From positions 682,001 to 746,000 of the forward strand of contig LXWE01000001.1 in the NCBI GenBank assembly GCA_001660395.1: a DNA stretch of 64,000 bases. The letters are read 5' to 3'. Position 1 is the first letter of the stretch; each line of letters begins with the position of its first letter. Shown one piece after another: positions 1 through 9,918 of this stretch. The position numbers and the translations under genes were made by a program. This DNA comes from Alteromonadaceae bacterium XY-R5. Its GTDB lineage: Bacteria; Pseudomonadota; Gammaproteobacteria; Enterobacterales; Alteromonadaceae. Under the pieces are notes generated by a model, which was not told where the DNA came from, searched no databases, and saw only the letters and a program-made list of their open reading frames with translations.

Positions 1-191
1 TCCAAACCGAACGCACTTGAACTATCCCCTTCCGGCATAATCGACAAGGCATCGACTTTCTGGCCTGTCACCATAATTTGCTCAATAGGCTGCTCTTTTT
101 CGTCTGTGGTTTGCGCAACGCCCGAGAAGGATAATCCAGCCATGGCTACGGCCAGATAAACAGGATGAAGTGAGTGTTTTGTGTGTTTCAT
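1..191 (-). CDS. TonB-dependent receptor, N-terminal part only (cut by window edge)
   Basis: Sixty-three codons are visible before the left window edge. The start ATG (complement of 189-191) follows an AAGGAAG ribosome-binding site. The protein begins with a signal peptide (basic MKHTKHS, hydrophobic core, cleavage probably after SGVAQ). A TonB-box-like segment IEQIMVTGQ follows at about residues 36-44, where such boxes sit in outer-membrane TonB-dependent receptors. The next stretch ends SSSAFGL, which resembles the start of the plug domain. By family knowledge the protein would be an outer-membrane gated channel for siderophores, cobalamin or glycans. The substrate cannot be told from this fragment. 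It could also be a receptor-like protein without transport activity. Confidence 0.75.
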   Translation of the reverse strand, partial: MKHTKHSLHPVYLAVAMAGLSFSGVAQTTDEKEQPIEQIMVTGQKVDALSIMPEGDSSSAFGL

Positions 192-479
192 TTTCTTCCT
201 TGGGAATGGTTGTTATAAGTGTTTCCAATCTTCCCAACGCAGAAAATGTGCCAATTGCGGTGATATTTTCACCCACACTTTAGTTAGCGAGATAAATTAC
301 CATACTGTTTCAATGGTTATTGATAAATGTTAACTTGACCAATCATTTACTTTTCATGCAGTTATATTTTTCCAAACAGTAAAAATCTTTTCTTATTCAG
401 CGATTTAAATATTTTTTGTTTCATCCGAACCCCCATTGAAAATGCGCATTTATTCACCGCAAACTGTTTAACATCGCAC

Positions 480-506
480 CAAATTGATTCATAAAAGATC
501 AATTTG
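480..506. repeat. Perfect 9-bp inverted repeat (hairpin or operator)
   Basis: The arms CAAATTGAT (480-488) and ATCAATTTG (498-506) are exact reverse complements separated by 9 bases. The element lies about 290 bases upstream of the TonB receptor start and about 90 bases beyond the fadJ terminator. It has no T-tract, so it is not a terminator. It could be a regulator-binding palindrome for the receptor gene. Confidence 0.5.
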
Positions 507-593
507 AAACAAATGATTCATCATCACAGTGCGTTGTTTTTGTGCTCGCCATTGGTCCATTCATGCACACCTATACAACTAATATTCAGGCAT

Positions 594-621
594 AAAAAAA
601 CGCGCCATCGGCGCGTTTTTT
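594..621 (-). terminator. Rho-independent terminator of fadIJ (bidirectional shape)
   Basis: The stem CGCGCC (601-606) pairs with GGCGCG (610-615) around loop ATC, with an A-run on the left and a T-run (616-621) on the right. On the minus strand it lies just after the fadJ stop codon at 650. The A/T runs on both sides would let it work in both directions. Confidence 0.9.
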
Positions 622-649
622 AGCATAGAAAAAAGTACTGCAAAGCCAA

Positions 650-2791
650 TTAGTAGAAGGTTTTACCTTCTGCTGCCATGGTCTTCAGAATAGCCGCTGG
701 CGCGTATTTATCGCCCAATTGGCCTTTATAGAACTCCAAACGCTCGACTAAGTGTTTGGCACCCAAGGTATCCATGTAGCGGAACGGACCACCTAAGAAC
801 GGTGGGAAGCCGATACCAAAGATAGCGCCAATATCACCATCACGTGGGCTGCGAATCACGTCTTCTTCCAAACACATGGCCGCTTCGTTCAGCATCAGCA
901 ATACACAACGTTCAGCGATTTGCTCGTGGCTCAGTTTGCTTGACGGCGTTACGCCCAGCAGACTGTAGATGCTTTCATCCACTTCTTTACCTGGCTTTTT
1001 GCCAGTGTAGTTGTAGAAACCACGCTTGTTCTTCTTACCTTTACGATCGTCTGCCAGCACTTTGTCGAAGGCATCGGCAGATTTGAAACGCTCACCAAAC
1101 TGGGCCATCAGAATTGGAATGATCTTGGTACCCACATCGATACCCACTTCGTCCAGCAGTTTTACTGGGCCAACCGGGAAGCCGAATTTGACTAAGGCTT
1201 TGTCGATTTGGTTAATTGGCTCACCTGCCAACAGTACGTTCGCCGCTTCATTCATGTAAGGGGCTAGAATACGGTTAACGTAGAAGCCCGCACCATCTTT
1301 AACCACAATCGGCGTTTTACCCTGTTTGCGGGCCAAATCTACCGTGGTAGAAATGGTCAGGTCAGAGGTTTTCTCGTGGGCGATAACTTCTGCTAATGGC
1401 ATTTTATCTACTGGCGAGAAGTAATGCAGACCAATGACTTGCTCTGGACGTGCCGCTTTCGCAGCGATCTGGCCAATAGGGATAGACGAAGTATTCGATG
1501 CAAAGATAGTGCTTTCTTTACAGTTGGCTTCTATATCCGCCACCATTTGCTGTTTCAGGCCGACATCTTCAAATACCGCTTCGATCACCACATCGGTGTT
1601 ACCAAAACCGCTGTAATCCACCGAACCTGTCAGCAGAGCCAATTGCTTCTGCATTTCAGATTTGCGCATAAAACGGCGTTTTACTTTTTTGATCAGCAAG
1701 TCGTAGCTGTACTTAATCGCATTAGCGATGCCTTCAGGACGAATATCTTTAATACGTACCGGTAAGCCCGCTTTGGTCGCAGTGACAAAGGCGATACCGC
1801 CGCCCATCAGGCCGCCACCTAATACGCCAACCTTTTCGATTTTCGCAGGGGCAACACCGACCACACCGGTTTCTTTTTTCATTTCAGTGGTGGCGAAGAA
1901 GATGTTACGCAGGGCTTTGGATTCTGGTGTCATCACCAGGTTACCAAAGTGACGCGCTTCTACCTCAAAACCTTTTTTCAGGCCTTTAGATACACCTGTC
2001 TCGATACAATCGATAATGCGCATTGGCGCAGGGTAATTGCCCTGGGTTTTGCTCAGAGTTTGCTTACGCGCCTGCTTGAACAGAATATTACGGCCCATCG
2101 GCGTGCGCTCTAAGAAAGCATTGATTGCGCTTAATTTCTTAGGCTTACGGTTTGGCTTCGCTTTTAAAGCGTAAGATTTCGCCACTTTCAGCAATACGCT
2201 GTAAGGCACCATTTCATCCACAATGCCGTATTTCAGTGCTTGCTTGGCACGCGCCGCGCCGCCTGTCAGCATCATCTTCATGGCTTGTTGAATACCGATC
2301 AGTTTAGGTAAACGCTGAGTACCGCCACTGCCTGGTAACAGGCCTAATTGCACTTCAGGCAAGCCCAGTTGGGTTTTGTCTGAATCAGAACAAATACGGT
2401 AGTGACAGGCCAGCGCCAGCTCTAAACCACCGCCCAATGCCGGGCCGTGAATGGCGGCCACAAACGGAATACGCATATCTTCGATACGCTGGAAAATATC
2501 CTGACCACCTTTGGAGATAGTCTCGGCATCGTTACTGCTTTGACAGGCAGCTAACATAGTGATGTCAGCACCGGCGACGAAAGAGCTTTCTTTGCCGCTG
2601 ATCAGCACCACGCCTTTGACTTTCGGGTTAGCTTCAATTTCATCTAATACCGCGCCAACCTGCGCCACGAATTCCATTTTCAGGGTATTCATGGTCTCGC
2701 CGGGCACATCCATGGTCAGGATGCCAATGCCGTCTTCGCCGACGTTTAGGCTAAATGCACTTTTTACTTGGTTTTCAGTTTCTTGAGTCAT
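650..2791 (-). CDS. fadJ: Fatty acid oxidation complex alpha subunit FadJ
   Basis: The 713-residue protein has the length and order of E. coli FadJ (YfcX): enoyl-CoA hydratase/isomerase at about 1-190, a linker, then 3-hydroxyacyl-CoA dehydrogenase at about 310-700. The hydratase part shows [16 protein letters not shown] and [19 protein letters not shown], which carry the two catalytic glutamates and the oxyanion-hole glycines. The dehydrogenase part begins with the NAD-binding glycine motif [10 protein letters not shown] and has [14 protein letters not shown]. The N-terminus ([10 protein letters not shown]) matches FadJ rather than FadB. The enzyme hydrates and then oxidises trans-2-enoyl-CoA in the cytoplasm, in complex with FadI. 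Its ribosome-binding site AAGGGG overlaps the fadI stop codon, so translation is probably coupled. Confidence 0.96.
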   Translation of the reverse strand: MTQETENQVKSAFSLNVGEDGIGILTMDVPGETMNTLKMEFVAQVGAVLDEIEANPKVKGVVLISGKESSFVAGADITMLAACQSSNDAETISKGGQDIFQRIEDMRIPFVAAIHGPALGGGLELALACHYRICSDSDKTQLGLPEVQLGLLPGSGGTQRLPKLIGIQQAMKMMLTGGAARAKQALKYGIVDEMVPYSVLLKVAKSYALKAKPNRKPKKLSAINAFLERTPMGRNILFKQARKQTLSKTQGNYPAPMRIIDCIETGVSKGLKKGFEVEARHFGNLVMTPESKALRNIFFATTEMKKETGVVGVAPAKIEKVGVLGGGLMGGGIAFVTATKAGLPVRIKDIRPEGIANAIKYSYDLLIKKVKRRFMRKSEMQKQLALLTGSVDYSGFGNTDVVIEAVFEDVGLKQQMVADIEANCKESTIFASNTSSIPIGQIAAKAARPEQVIGLHYFSPVDKMPLAEVIAHEKTSDLTISTTVDLARKQGKTPIVVKDGAGFYVNRILAPYMNEAANVLLAGEPINQIDKALVKFGFPVGPVKLLDEVGIDVGTKIIPILMAQFGERFKSADAFDKVLADDRKGKKNKRGFYNYTGKKPGKEVDESIYSLLGVTPSSKLSHEQIAERCVLLMLNEAAMCLEEDVIRSPRDGDIGAIFGIGFPPFLGGPFRYMDTLGAKHLVERLEFYKGQLGDKYAPAAILKTMAAEGKTFY

Positions 2792-2801
2792 GACCTACCC
2801 C

Positions 2802-4112
2802 TTATTCCGTTTCCACAATCATGGCAGCTGCCAGACCACCTGCCGCACAGGCTGTTAGCAAGCCAGTACCACCGCCACGACGGTTCAGCTCGTTCAGCAT
2901 CTGGGTGATCATACGCGTACCTGTTGCTGCAAACGGGTGACCGTATGCAAGCGAGCTACCCATCACGTTGAATTTATCCATGTCGATTTCACCGGTGGCT
3001 TTGCTGCGACCCAGTTTTTCCTGAGCGAATTTATCGCTGGCGAACATCTTCACGTTAGCTAAGGTTTGCGCCGCAAACGCTTCGTGCATTTCAATCAGCG
3101 TCAGGTCATTCAGGGTCATACCGGCACGCTCTAATGCCATAGGTGTGGCATAGGATGGGCCCATTAGCATGTCTTCCCAAACGTCGATGGCAGAGAAGGC
3201 ATAGCTCTTGATGTACCCGATTGGCGTATAGCCAAGTGCTTTGGCACGACTTTCCGTCATCATCAGTACCGCAGAGGCACCGTCTGTCAGAGGTGTTGCG
3301 TTAGCCGCAGTTACCGAGCCGTGTTTACGGTCGAATACCGGACGCAGTTTCGCATAGCCTTCAACTTTAGAATCGAAACGGATGTTGTTGTCTTTTTCCA
3401 GCGCACCTTTGAAAGGTTCCGCGTAGGCTGTCATGACTTCGCCAGCCAGCTTACCTTCATTCCAGCTTTGTGCGGCTAAAGTATGTGAGCGGTGCGCCAG
3501 TTTATCCTGATCTTCACGGCTGATATTGTGGGTCTTCGCCATTTGCTCGGCGGTTTGGCCCATAGACAAGCCGGTTGAGTATTCAGCCACCGCAGGCGGT
3601 ACAGGCAGTAAATCTTTAATGCCTAAACGCTTCAATACGGCCCATTTCTGGCCCAATGTTTTGGTTTTCTGTAAATCCACCAGCGCACGGGCCAGATTTT
3701 TAGATACACCAATTGGCGACACAGAGGTAGAGTCAGCACCACCAGCCACACCTACTTCGATGTTGCCAGCCATCATAGACTCAGCAATATTCACCGTAGA
3801 CTGGAAACTGGTGGCACAAGCGCGTGATACGCTGTAAGCATCAGTGTGAATGTTCATGCCAGTACCCAGCACGATTTCACGGGCGATGTTTGGCGCTTCT
3901 GGCATTTGGACAACCTGACCATACACCAGTTGCTCAACCAGCTTAGGATCGACGTTATTGCGCACCAGCAATTCATTCACCACCATCTTACCCAAATCAA
4001 CAGCGGGTACGCCGTGGAAATAAGTAGCCATTTTTGCGAACGGGGTACGTAACCCAGCCACGATGGCGATGCGGTCGCCATTACGAGTTGTCACATTTTG
4101 CTTAGCGGACAT
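2802..4112 (-). CDS. fadI: 3-ketoacyl-CoA thiolase FadI
   Basis: At 436 residues the protein is the same length as E. coli FadI. It is the beta subunit of the FadIJ complex and cleaves 3-ketoacyl-CoA with CoA, releasing acetyl-CoA. Thiolase signatures are visible: the nucleophile cysteine in SRACATSF (about residue 98), the histidine in EMHEAFAAQ, and the C-terminal catalytic cysteine in LTACAAGG with the glycine-rich end. It is the first gene of the fadI-fadJ operon. AAGGG lies 6 bases ahead of the ATG. FadR-like and PsrA-like operator sequences lie 29-96 bases upstream, consistent with repression lifted by long-chain acyl-CoA. Confidence 0.96.
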   Translation of the reverse strand: MSAKQNVTTRNGDRIAIVAGLRTPFAKMATYFHGVPAVDLGKMVVNELLVRNNVDPKLVEQLVYGQVVQMPEAPNIAREIVLGTGMNIHTDAYSVSRACATSFQSTVNIAESMMAGNIEVGVAGGADSTSVSPIGVSKNLARALVDLQKTKTLGQKWAVLKRLGIKDLLPVPPAVAEYSTGLSMGQTAEQMAKTHNISREDQDKLAHRSHTLAAQSWNEGKLAGEVMTAYAEPFKGALEKDNNIRFDSKVEGYAKLRPVFDRKHGSVTAANATPLTDGASAVLMMTESRAKALGYTPIGYIKSYAFSAIDVWEDMLMGPSYATPMALERAGMTLNDLTLIEMHEAFAAQTLANVKMFASDKFAQEKLGRSKATGEIDMDKFNVMGSSLAYGHPFAATGTRMITQMLNELNRRGGGTGLLTACAAGGLAAAMIVETE

Positions 4113-4140
4113 TATCTACCCTTTTTTAACATGCGAAGAT

Positions 4141-4157
4141 CAGTGGTCTGACCTGTT
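4141..4157. promoter_or_regulatory. FadR-like operator upstream of fadI
   Basis: The core TGGTCTGACCTGTT closely follows FadR operators known from E. coli fad and fab genes (pattern CTGGTCnGACnTGTT, recalled from memory). It lies 29 bases upstream of the fadI start, where a repressor would block transcription. No fadR gene is in this window. Confidence 0.55.
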
Positions 4158-4190
4158 GATTGCATGGATTTTACAGACTGTTAAAGAAAT

Positions 4191-4208
4191 TTCAAACGCT
4201 TGTGTGAT
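4191..4208. promoter_or_regulatory. PsrA-like palindrome upstream of fadI
   Basis: TTCAAAC, four spacer bases and GTGTGAT match the PsrA-type pattern TTCAAAC-N4-GTTTGAA at 12 of 14 arm positions. PsrA is the fatty-acid-responsive TetR-family regulator of beta-oxidation in Pseudomonas and Shewanella. The regulator gene is not in the window, so the assignment rests on sequence likeness only. Confidence 0.45.
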
Positions 4209-4485
4209 CTTGGCCGCTTAATTGACCAAATAATGGAGGGTAAACCCACCTCCCTGTGCAAAATCGACACGCATCCTGGCCGATATTTTATTGCCTTGCC
4301 CCATGGTATAAAAATGTCACATCTGATTTGGGCGATATGTAATATTGTTTTTCAGTGACTGAACCTTATATAGGATAGCATTGTCAGTAGACTGTTTTCG
4401 TGAACTTGTGTTTCTGTCTATGAATGGGGTCAGAACAAGCTCACTGCATCAAAACGAACCAGAATAAAGGATAAGAAAGAACAAC

Positions 4486-5451
4486 ATGGCAACTGAGCAA
4501 TTCCGACAGTTACAAAAGTACCTTGATAGCCAGGTACTGGGACAATCCTTTTTAACCCGTAACATTCTTGTTGCCTTACTGGCAGATGGCCATTTACTGG
4601 TTGAAGGCCCTCCAGGCCTGGCCAAAACCCGCGCAGTTAACGCACTGGCCAAGGGCATTGAAGGCGATTTTCACCGGGTACAGTTTACCCCGGATTTGTT
4701 GCCGGCAGATTTAACCGGTACCGACATCTATCGCCCGGAAAATGGCAGCTTTGTGTTTCAGCAGGGGCCGTTGTTCCATAATCTGATTCTGGCGGATGAA
4801 ATTAACCGCGCGCCGGCGAAAGTACAATCGGCACTTCTGGAAGCCATGGCTGAACGCCAAATTACCGTAGGTAACAAAACCTATCAATTGCCCGAGTTGT
4901 TTTTAGTCATGGCAACCCAAAACCCGATTGAGCAGGAAGGCACTTATCCGCTGCCGGAAGCCCAACTGGACCGCTTTTTGATGCATTTAGAGCTGGAATA
5001 TCCAGGCGCGGAAACCGAACTGGAAATTCTGCGTTTAACCCGCGACGAAGCCATTATCAGCAACAACAAGCCAGCCATCGAAAAGCCGAATTTGTCCCAG
5101 GCGCAAATTTTCGCGGCCCGTCAGGAAGTGTTACAAATTCATTTAGCGCCGGAGCTGGAACAATATCTGGTACAGCTGATTATCGCCACCCGACAGCCAG
5201 GCAAGTATGACCCGCAACTGGGCAACTGGATTGAATTTGGCGCCAGCCCGCGTGCCACCATCGCCCTGGATAAATGTGCTCGTGCCCATGCCTGGTTAGC
5301 TGGCCGCAATTTTGTCGGCCCGGATGATATTCAGGCCGTATTCCATAACGTGCTGCGCCATCGTATTTTACTGACTTACGAAGCGGAAGCCGAAGGCGTT
5401 AACCAGAATCAGGTTCTCGACCGCATCCTTGAACTGGTGCCAGTACCCTAG
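4486..5451 (+). CDS. MoxR-family AAA+ ATPase
   Basis: This 321-residue AAA+ ATPase is of the MoxR class. Walker A is GPPGLAKT (about residues 45-52) and Walker B lies in ILADEINRAPAKVQ with the usual MoxR arrangement. Sensor 1 (ATQNPIEQEGTYPLPEAQ) and an ASPRATIAL sensor-2-like segment follow. MoxR proteins act as chaperones that fit cofactors or metals into partners, usually together with von Willebrand factor A (VWA) proteins encoded next door, as here. It is the first gene of a six-gene operon and lies 8 bases before the DUF58 gene. The client is unknown. Confidence 0.93.
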   Translation: MATEQFRQLQKYLDSQVLGQSFLTRNILVALLADGHLLVEGPPGLAKTRAVNALAKGIEGDFHRVQFTPDLLPADLTGTDIYRPENGSFVFQQGPLFHNLILADEINRAPAKVQSALLEAMAERQITVGNKTYQLPELFLVMATQNPIEQEGTYPLPEAQLDRFLMHLELEYPGAETELEILRLTRDEAIISNNKPAIEKPNLSQAQIFAARQEVLQIHLAPELEQYLVQLIIATRQPGKYDPQLGNWIEFGASPRATIALDKCARAHAWLAGRNFVGPDDIQAVFHNVLRHRILLTYEAEAEGVNQNQVLDRILELVPVP

Positions 5452-5459
5452 GATTCGCC

Positions 5460-6425
5460 ATGACAGAGATCCAAGACTGGCTGCGCAGTCATCACAGTGA
5501 CGGGGTGAATTTAAGCATCCCGGAGCTGCTGTATTACCGCAATAAACATAGTCTGCTGAGTTTACAGCCGCGCCGTTCGGTGCAGGCAAAAATGGCGGGC
5601 GGCTATCTGGCCAAAACCAAAGGCCGCGGCATGGAGTTTGACGAAGCCCGTCATTACCAGCCCGGCGACGATATTCGTGCCATCGACTGGCGTGTGACCG
5701 CGCGCACAGGTAAAACCCACACCAAACTGTTTCGTGAAGAAAAAGAGCGCCCGGTGTTTATCCTCACGGATTTAAGTGCTTCCCAGTACTTTGGCACCCA
5801 GTTGCTGTTTAAATCGGTACAGGCAGCGCATCTCACTTCATTACTGGCCTGGTCGGCCAAGCAGCGCGGTGATCGTGTCGGTGCCTTGCTGTTTAATCAA
5901 TTCCGACATCTGGAATATAAGCCCTTAAGCCGTCAGAAAGCTGTATTGTCGATTCTGCATGGCTTAATGGAATTGCATCAGCCTGCTGCACATCTCAATG
6001 TCGATACAGGTGCCAGTAAGATTACCCTGGCCGACTCCTGTGCCCGTTTGCGCCGTTTAGCCCATCCGGGCAGTTTGATTTGTCTGGTCAGCGATTTCCA
6101 GCAGTTAGATGACACCACAGCCCAGCATCTGGGCCAGTTAAGCCGTCACTGCGAAGTCAAAGCCTTCCCTATTTCAGACCCGTTTGAACACAGCTTGCCC
6201 AAAGTGAAAGGTGCACGTCAGCTGGCGGTGACTGATGGAGTCGAAACCCGACAGTTAATTTTAGGAGATAAGCGCGCTGAGCAGCAGTACCAGTCTCAGC
6301 ATGAAGCGTTTTTTGCTCAGCTGAATGACAAACTCAAACATAACCGCATTGATGTGCTGCCCATTAGCGCTGGCTTGCCGTTAGAAACCCAGTTACAACA
6401 GGTGCGTCGTGGAGTGATGGGATGA
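5460..6425 (+). CDS. DUF58 domain-containing protein
   Basis: The protein has 321 residues. DUF58 is recognised from the conserved block YQPGDDIRAIDWRVTAR (about residues 66-82), followed by a conserved RPVFILTDLSAS strand with DxSxS-like residues. DUF58 proteins adopt a VWA-like fold and nearly always follow moxR. A role as adaptor between the MoxR ATPase and the Bat membrane proteins is inferred from context. No signal peptide or membrane segment is evident, so it is probably cytoplasmic. The gene ends in a 4-base ATGA overlap with the next gene. Confidence 0.9.
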   Translation: MTEIQDWLRSHHSDGVNLSIPELLYYRNKHSLLSLQPRRSVQAKMAGGYLAKTKGRGMEFDEARHYQPGDDIRAIDWRVTARTGKTHTKLFREEKERPVFILTDLSASQYFGTQLLFKSVQAAHLTSLLAWSAKQRGDRVGALLFNQFRHLEYKPLSRQKAVLSILHGLMELHQPAAHLNVDTGASKITLADSCARLRRLAHPGSLICLVSDFQQLDDTTAQHLGQLSRHCEVKAFPISDPFEHSLPKVKGARQLAVTDGVETRQLILGDKRAEQQYQSQHEAFFAQLNDKLKHNRIDVLPISAGLPLETQLQQVRRGVMG

Positions 6426-6937
6426 ATCCCCTTGAGCAGTTAAAAGATATTCATCAGGCCACCCCACCGGGTTGGTGGCCACTGGCATGGGGTTGGTGGC
6501 TGCTGGCCGCACTCGTGCTTATCAGCCTGATCTTGCTGGTTATCGGCGTGCGCCAGTATCGCCTGCGTCGTGCCGCTAAACGTCAGGCGTTGGTTTTGTT
6601 AAGCCAGCTAACGCCCGATCAGAAGAATCTGGCCAGTGAACTGAATCAGCTACTAAAACGCGCCGCGCTGCATTACTTCCCTGCCAGCCAGGTCAGTAAG
6701 CTGCATGGTAATCAGTGGCTGAGTTTTTTGATCACTCAGTTACCTAAAAGCAAGCGCGATGCATTTGCCAGTCAGTGGCAGCAGCTGCAACAGGCGCAGT
6801 ATCAGGCCGAGGCGACCTTAGCTGCACCTGAGCAGGTCTTTGCACAAACCAAGGTTTGGCTGAAGCAGGCCCTGCCGCCGAGCAAAAAGCAGCTCAACAC
6901 GTCGTTTGTCGCTCTGGATGGAGGTGAACATGTTTGA
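6422..6937 (+). CDS. DUF4381 domain-containing membrane protein
   Basis: This 171-residue protein has an N-terminal soluble stretch (TPPGWWPLAWGWW), one hydrophobic helix at about residues 25-44 and a cytoplasmic, helix-rich tail. The PPGWWPLAWGWWLL opening is typical of DUF4381 proteins found between DUF58 and batA genes. Its role is unknown; membrane anchoring of the MoxR/VWA assembly is an inference. It overlaps the gene before it by 4 bases and the gene after it by 8, which implies strict translational coupling. Confidence 0.85.
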   Translation: MNPLEQLKDIHQATPPGWWPLAWGWWLLAALVLISLILLVIGVRQYRLRRAAKRQALVLLSQLTPDQKNLASELNQLLKRAALHYFPASQVSKLHGNQWLSFLITQLPKSKRDAFASQWQQLQQAQYQAEATLAAPEQVFAQTKVWLKQALPPSKKQLNTSFVALDGGEHV

Positions 6938-7940
6938 GTTTGCCTGGTGGTGGGTGCTGTTCGCCCTGCCCTTACCCTTGCTCGTGTATTTACTGCCCGC
7001 CAAAGAACGCCCGCAGGGCGCTGCGTTGCGTTTGCCCCATTTAACCGGTATTCAGGTAACGGGCACCGCACCGGTTGAGCGTAAACGCAGCCGTATGATG
7101 TTGGCCTCACTTGCCTGGATTGCCCTGGTACTGGCAGCCGCTCGCCCTCAATGGCTGGGTGAACCCGTCAGTATTCCGGCAGAAGGCCGGGATTTGATGA
7201 TTGCGGTGGATTTGTCCGGTTCGATGAAAATGGACGATATGGAAGTTAACGGTCGTCAGGTGGATAGATTGGTGATGATCAAACACGTACTGGATGATTT
7301 TATCCAGCGCCGTGTGGGCGATCGTCTTGGCCTAATCTTATTTGCCGATACCGCTTACTTGCAGGCACCACTGACATATGATCGCAGTACAGTTGCCCAG
7401 TTACTGGATGAAGCGGTAATAGGTTTAGTCGGCGATCAAACCGCCATTGGTGATGCCATTGGCCTGGCGGCACGTCGTTTTGAAAAGCGCGAAAAGTCGA
7501 ACAAGGTGCTGATCCTGCTCACTGACGGCCAGAATACCGCTGGGGCCATCAGCCCAAGCGAAGCCAAAGAGCTGGCAGAACAGCAGGGCATCACTGTCTA
7601 CACCATAGGGGTTGGTGCCGATAAAATGCTGGTACGCAGCCTGTTTGGCACCCGTCAGATTAATCCATCCCAGGAACTGGATGAAGGCATGCTGACAGAT
7701 ATCGCCAAGTCCACCGGAGGCCAGTACTTCCGCGCTCGTGATACCGAAAGCCTGGAACAAATTTATCAGACGCTGGATGAACTCGAGCCCATCGCCCGGG
7801 AAAGCCAGAAAATGCGTCCGCAAACCGCCCTGTTCTATTATCCCTTAGCTGCGTCGCTGCTATTAACGCTTTTGATAGCACTGGGGGCTGTTGTGGGTGG
7901 CCGTTTCGGACGTGCTCGTCAGGAGGCAAATCGTGCCTGA
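6930..7940 (+). CDS. batA: VWA domain-containing protein BatA
   Basis: I place the start at ATG 6930 because GGAGGTG lies 4 bases ahead of it; a TTG 24 bases upstream is in frame but lacks such a site. The product has 336 residues: an N-terminal membrane segment (FAWWWVLFALPLPLLVYLL), a second helix at about 55-73, a VWA domain with an intact metal-ion site DLSGSM (about residues 93-98), and a C-terminal membrane helix. This is the BatA (Bacteroides aerotolerance) layout. The VWA domain should face the periplasm and bind partners through Mg2+. The function in this organism is unknown; the family is linked to stress and envelope integrity. Confidence 0.88.
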   Translation: MFEFAWWWVLFALPLPLLVYLLPAKERPQGAALRLPHLTGIQVTGTAPVERKRSRMMLASLAWIALVLAAARPQWLGEPVSIPAEGRDLMIAVDLSGSMKMDDMEVNGRQVDRLVMIKHVLDDFIQRRVGDRLGLILFADTAYLQAPLTYDRSTVAQLLDEAVIGLVGDQTAIGDAIGLAARRFEKREKSNKVLILLTDGQNTAGAISPSEAKELAEQQGITVYTIGVGADKMLVRSLFGTRQINPSQELDEGMLTDIAKSTGGQYFRARDTESLEQIYQTLDELEPIARESQKMRPQTALFYYPLAASLLLTLLIALGAVVGGRFGRARQEANRA

Positions 7941-9918
7941 TTTTAGCTTATTTCATTTTTTACGCCCGGAATGGTTATGGGCCTTAATCCCGCTGCTATT
8001 ACTGGCATTGTTGCTGCGCCGCCAGGCCCAGTCTCGCTCTGGTTGGCAAAGCGTGCTCGCCAGCCATTTGTATCAACATCTGGTGACAGGCAAAGGCGGT
8101 AAACAAATTCGTCCGCCGTTGGGTTTACTGGCGTTTGGCTGGCTTTTAGCAGTCATTGCCCTTGCCGGCCCCACCTGGGAGCAACTGCCACAACCTGTGT
8201 ATCAGTTGCATACTGGCAAAGTAGTAGTCATGGACATGTCGCTGTCGATGCGCGCCACCGATGTGACTCCAGACCGACTCACCCGCGCCCGTTTTAAGGC
8301 TATCGATTTAATTAATGCCATTGATGAAGGGGAAACCGGACTGGTAGCCTATGCCGGTGATGCCTTTACAATTAGCCCGTTAACCTCAGATGGCCAGAAC
8401 CTGACCGCCCTTATCCCCAGCTTAAGCCCTGAGATCATGCCCGTTGCCGGCAGCGATCCTATCCTGGGATTAAAGCAGGCACAGGACTTGTTAAGTAATG
8501 CAGGCTATCAGCAGGGTGAAATTTATTGGATCACCGATGGTGTAGAGGCCAGTCAGCAAAAAGAAATTCAGGATTTCATTGCCAGCTCAACGTATCGCTT
8601 TTCGGTATTGGCAGTGGGTACGAGTGAAGGTGCACCTATTCGTCTTGAATCAGGTGAACTGCTGAAAGATAACCGTGGCGCCATTGTCGTGCCCAAGCTT
8701 AATCCTGGCGTGCTACAAGGACTTGCCAGTCAGGGACGCGGCCGTTACGCCTCAATGCAGGCGAACGATAGCGATATCGATTATCTGGTCAGCCAAACCT
8801 TGCTGAATCCGCAAGCGGAGCAGGAAAAACAAAGCAATCCACAACAGCAGCAAAGTGACCAGTGGAAAGAAATGGGCCCCTATTTATTGCTGCTGTTACT
8901 TCCTCTTGCGGCCTGGGGATTCAGACGTGGTTACCTGACCATGCTGGCGCTGTTTATGCTCATTCCACTGCAAAGCCCGCCGGCGGCGGCTGACTGGTGG
9001 ACAGATATGTGGCAAACCCGCGACCAACAGGGCCATCAGGCCTTCCAGCAGCAGCAGTTTGAACAGGCCGCAACGCTGGCGGATGATCCTATGCTGCGCG
9101 GTGATGCTTTGTATCGTCAGGGCCAGTATGAGCAAGCCGCAAACGCTTATTCACAACTGGATACTCCTGAGGCCCATTACAATCTGGGCAATGCACTGGC
9201 ACAACAGCAAAAGTTGGATGAAGCCATTGCGGCCTACGATAAAGTATTGGCCCAGCAACCAGATAATGCGGATGCAAAAGCCAACAAAGACTTGCTCGAA
9301 CAGTTAAAACAACAGCAGCAACAAGATAAACAGGATCAGCAGAAGCAGCAAAATCAGGACGGTCAGCAAAACCAGCAGGGTGATAATAGCCAGCAAAATG
9401 ACCAGAGCCAGAACTCGGATCAGAATCAATCGTCCGACCAAAATCAGCAGGACGGCCAAAAGCAGGATTCGGATCAGCAACAGGGACAATCGCAATCCGG
9501 CCAGGATCAACAGAACCAGCAGAGCAATTCATCTCAGCAGCAGGATAATCAGCAAAAAAATCAGGATGGCAGTCAGCAACAAGGTCAGCAGAATAAGCAA
9601 GACCAGACAAGCCCTGAGCAAGCTAAACAACAGGCGCAGCAGCAACAAGATGATTCTGAGCAAGACGCACCGTCTGGCAGCGCCATGCAATATCAGCAGG
9701 CTGAACAAAACAAAGACGCTCAGGAAGCTAAAGCCCAAATGGCCCAGGCCAGCGATGAGCCGTTAACCGATGAAGAAAAAGAAAACATGCAACGTATGCA
9801 AAATTTGATGAAACGTGTTCCTGACGACCCGGCATTCCTGCTTAAACGTAAAATGCTGCTGGAAAACCAAATGCGTCGTCGTCAGCAAATTCCGGCCAAT
9901 ACAGAGAGGAGTTGGTAA
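7933..9918 (+). CDS. VWA and TPR protein, BatB-BatC fusion
   Basis: The chosen start is GTG 7933, which overlaps the batA stop and has AGGAGG 5 bases ahead; the product is 661 residues. Two N-terminal membrane helices are followed by a VWA domain with a DMSLSM metal site (residues 101-106), then more hydrophobic segments at about 315-345. Tetratricopeptide (TPR) helices follow (GDALYRQGQYEQAANAYSQL and YNLGNALAQQQKLDEAIAAY). A long glutamine-, asparagine- and aspartate-rich disordered tail covers about 455-610, and a short basic end closes the protein. BatB and BatC are separate genes in some bacteria and are one polypeptide here. The tail is biased in composition but stays in frame. Confidence 0.88.
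   Translation: MPDFSLFHFLRPEWLWALIPLLLLALLLRRQAQSRSGWQSVLASHLYQHLVTGKGGKQIRPPLGLLAFGWLLAVIALAGPTWEQLPQPVYQLHTGKVVVMDMSLSMRATDVTPDRLTRARFKAIDLINAIDEGETGLVAYAGDAFTISPLTSDGQNLTALIPSLSPEIMPVAGSDPILGLKQAQDLLSNAGYQQGEIYWITDGVEASQQKEIQDFIASSTYRFSVLAVGTSEGAPIRLESGELLKDNRGAIVVPKLNPGVLQGLASQGRGRYASMQANDSDIDYLVSQTLLNPQAEQEKQSNPQQQQSDQWKEMGPYLLLLLLPLAAWGFRRGYLTMLALFMLIPLQSPPAAADWWTDMWQTRDQQGHQAFQQQQFEQAATLADDPMLRGDALYRQGQYEQAANAYSQLDTPEAHYNLGNALAQQQKLDEAIAAYDKVLAQQPDNADAKANKDLLEQLKQQQQQDKQDQQKQQNQDGQQNQQGDNSQQNDQSQNSDQNQSSDQNQQDGQKQDSDQQQGQSQSGQDQQNQQSNSSQQQDNQQKNQDGSQQQGQQNKQDQTSPEQAKQQAQQQQDDSEQDAPSGSAMQYQQAEQNKDAQEAKAQMAQASDEPLTDEEKENMQRMQNLMKRVPDDPAFLLKRKMLLENQMRRRQQIPANTERSW

Larger units (their letters stand above)
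192..649. other. Intergenic region between TonB receptor and fadJ
   Basis: This AT-rich stretch of 458 bases should carry the promoter of the leftward TonB-dependent receptor gene. It holds one perfect inverted repeat (480-506) and the fadJ terminator (594-621). I found no convincing Fur box and no coding frame that looks real. Confidence 0.6.
4113..4485. other. Divergent promoter region fadI / moxR
   Basis: This 373-base gap separates leftward fadI from rightward moxR and must hold promoters for both. The half nearest fadI contains a FadR-like site (4141-4157) and a PsrA-like palindrome (4191-4208). The moxR half ends with an AAAGGATAAG ribosome-binding region. I found no small gene here. 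Confidence 0.6.

Noticed and set aside
192-479. Fur box before the TonB-dependent receptor
   Set aside because: AT-rich sequence is present, but no stretch approaches the GATAATGATAATCATTATC pattern well enough.
9089-9766. Long open frames on both strands across the glutamine-rich part of the batBC gene
   Set aside because: They arise from the repetitive CAG/CAA composition of the real gene and give only leucine/isoleucine runs or arginine/serine-rich proteins.
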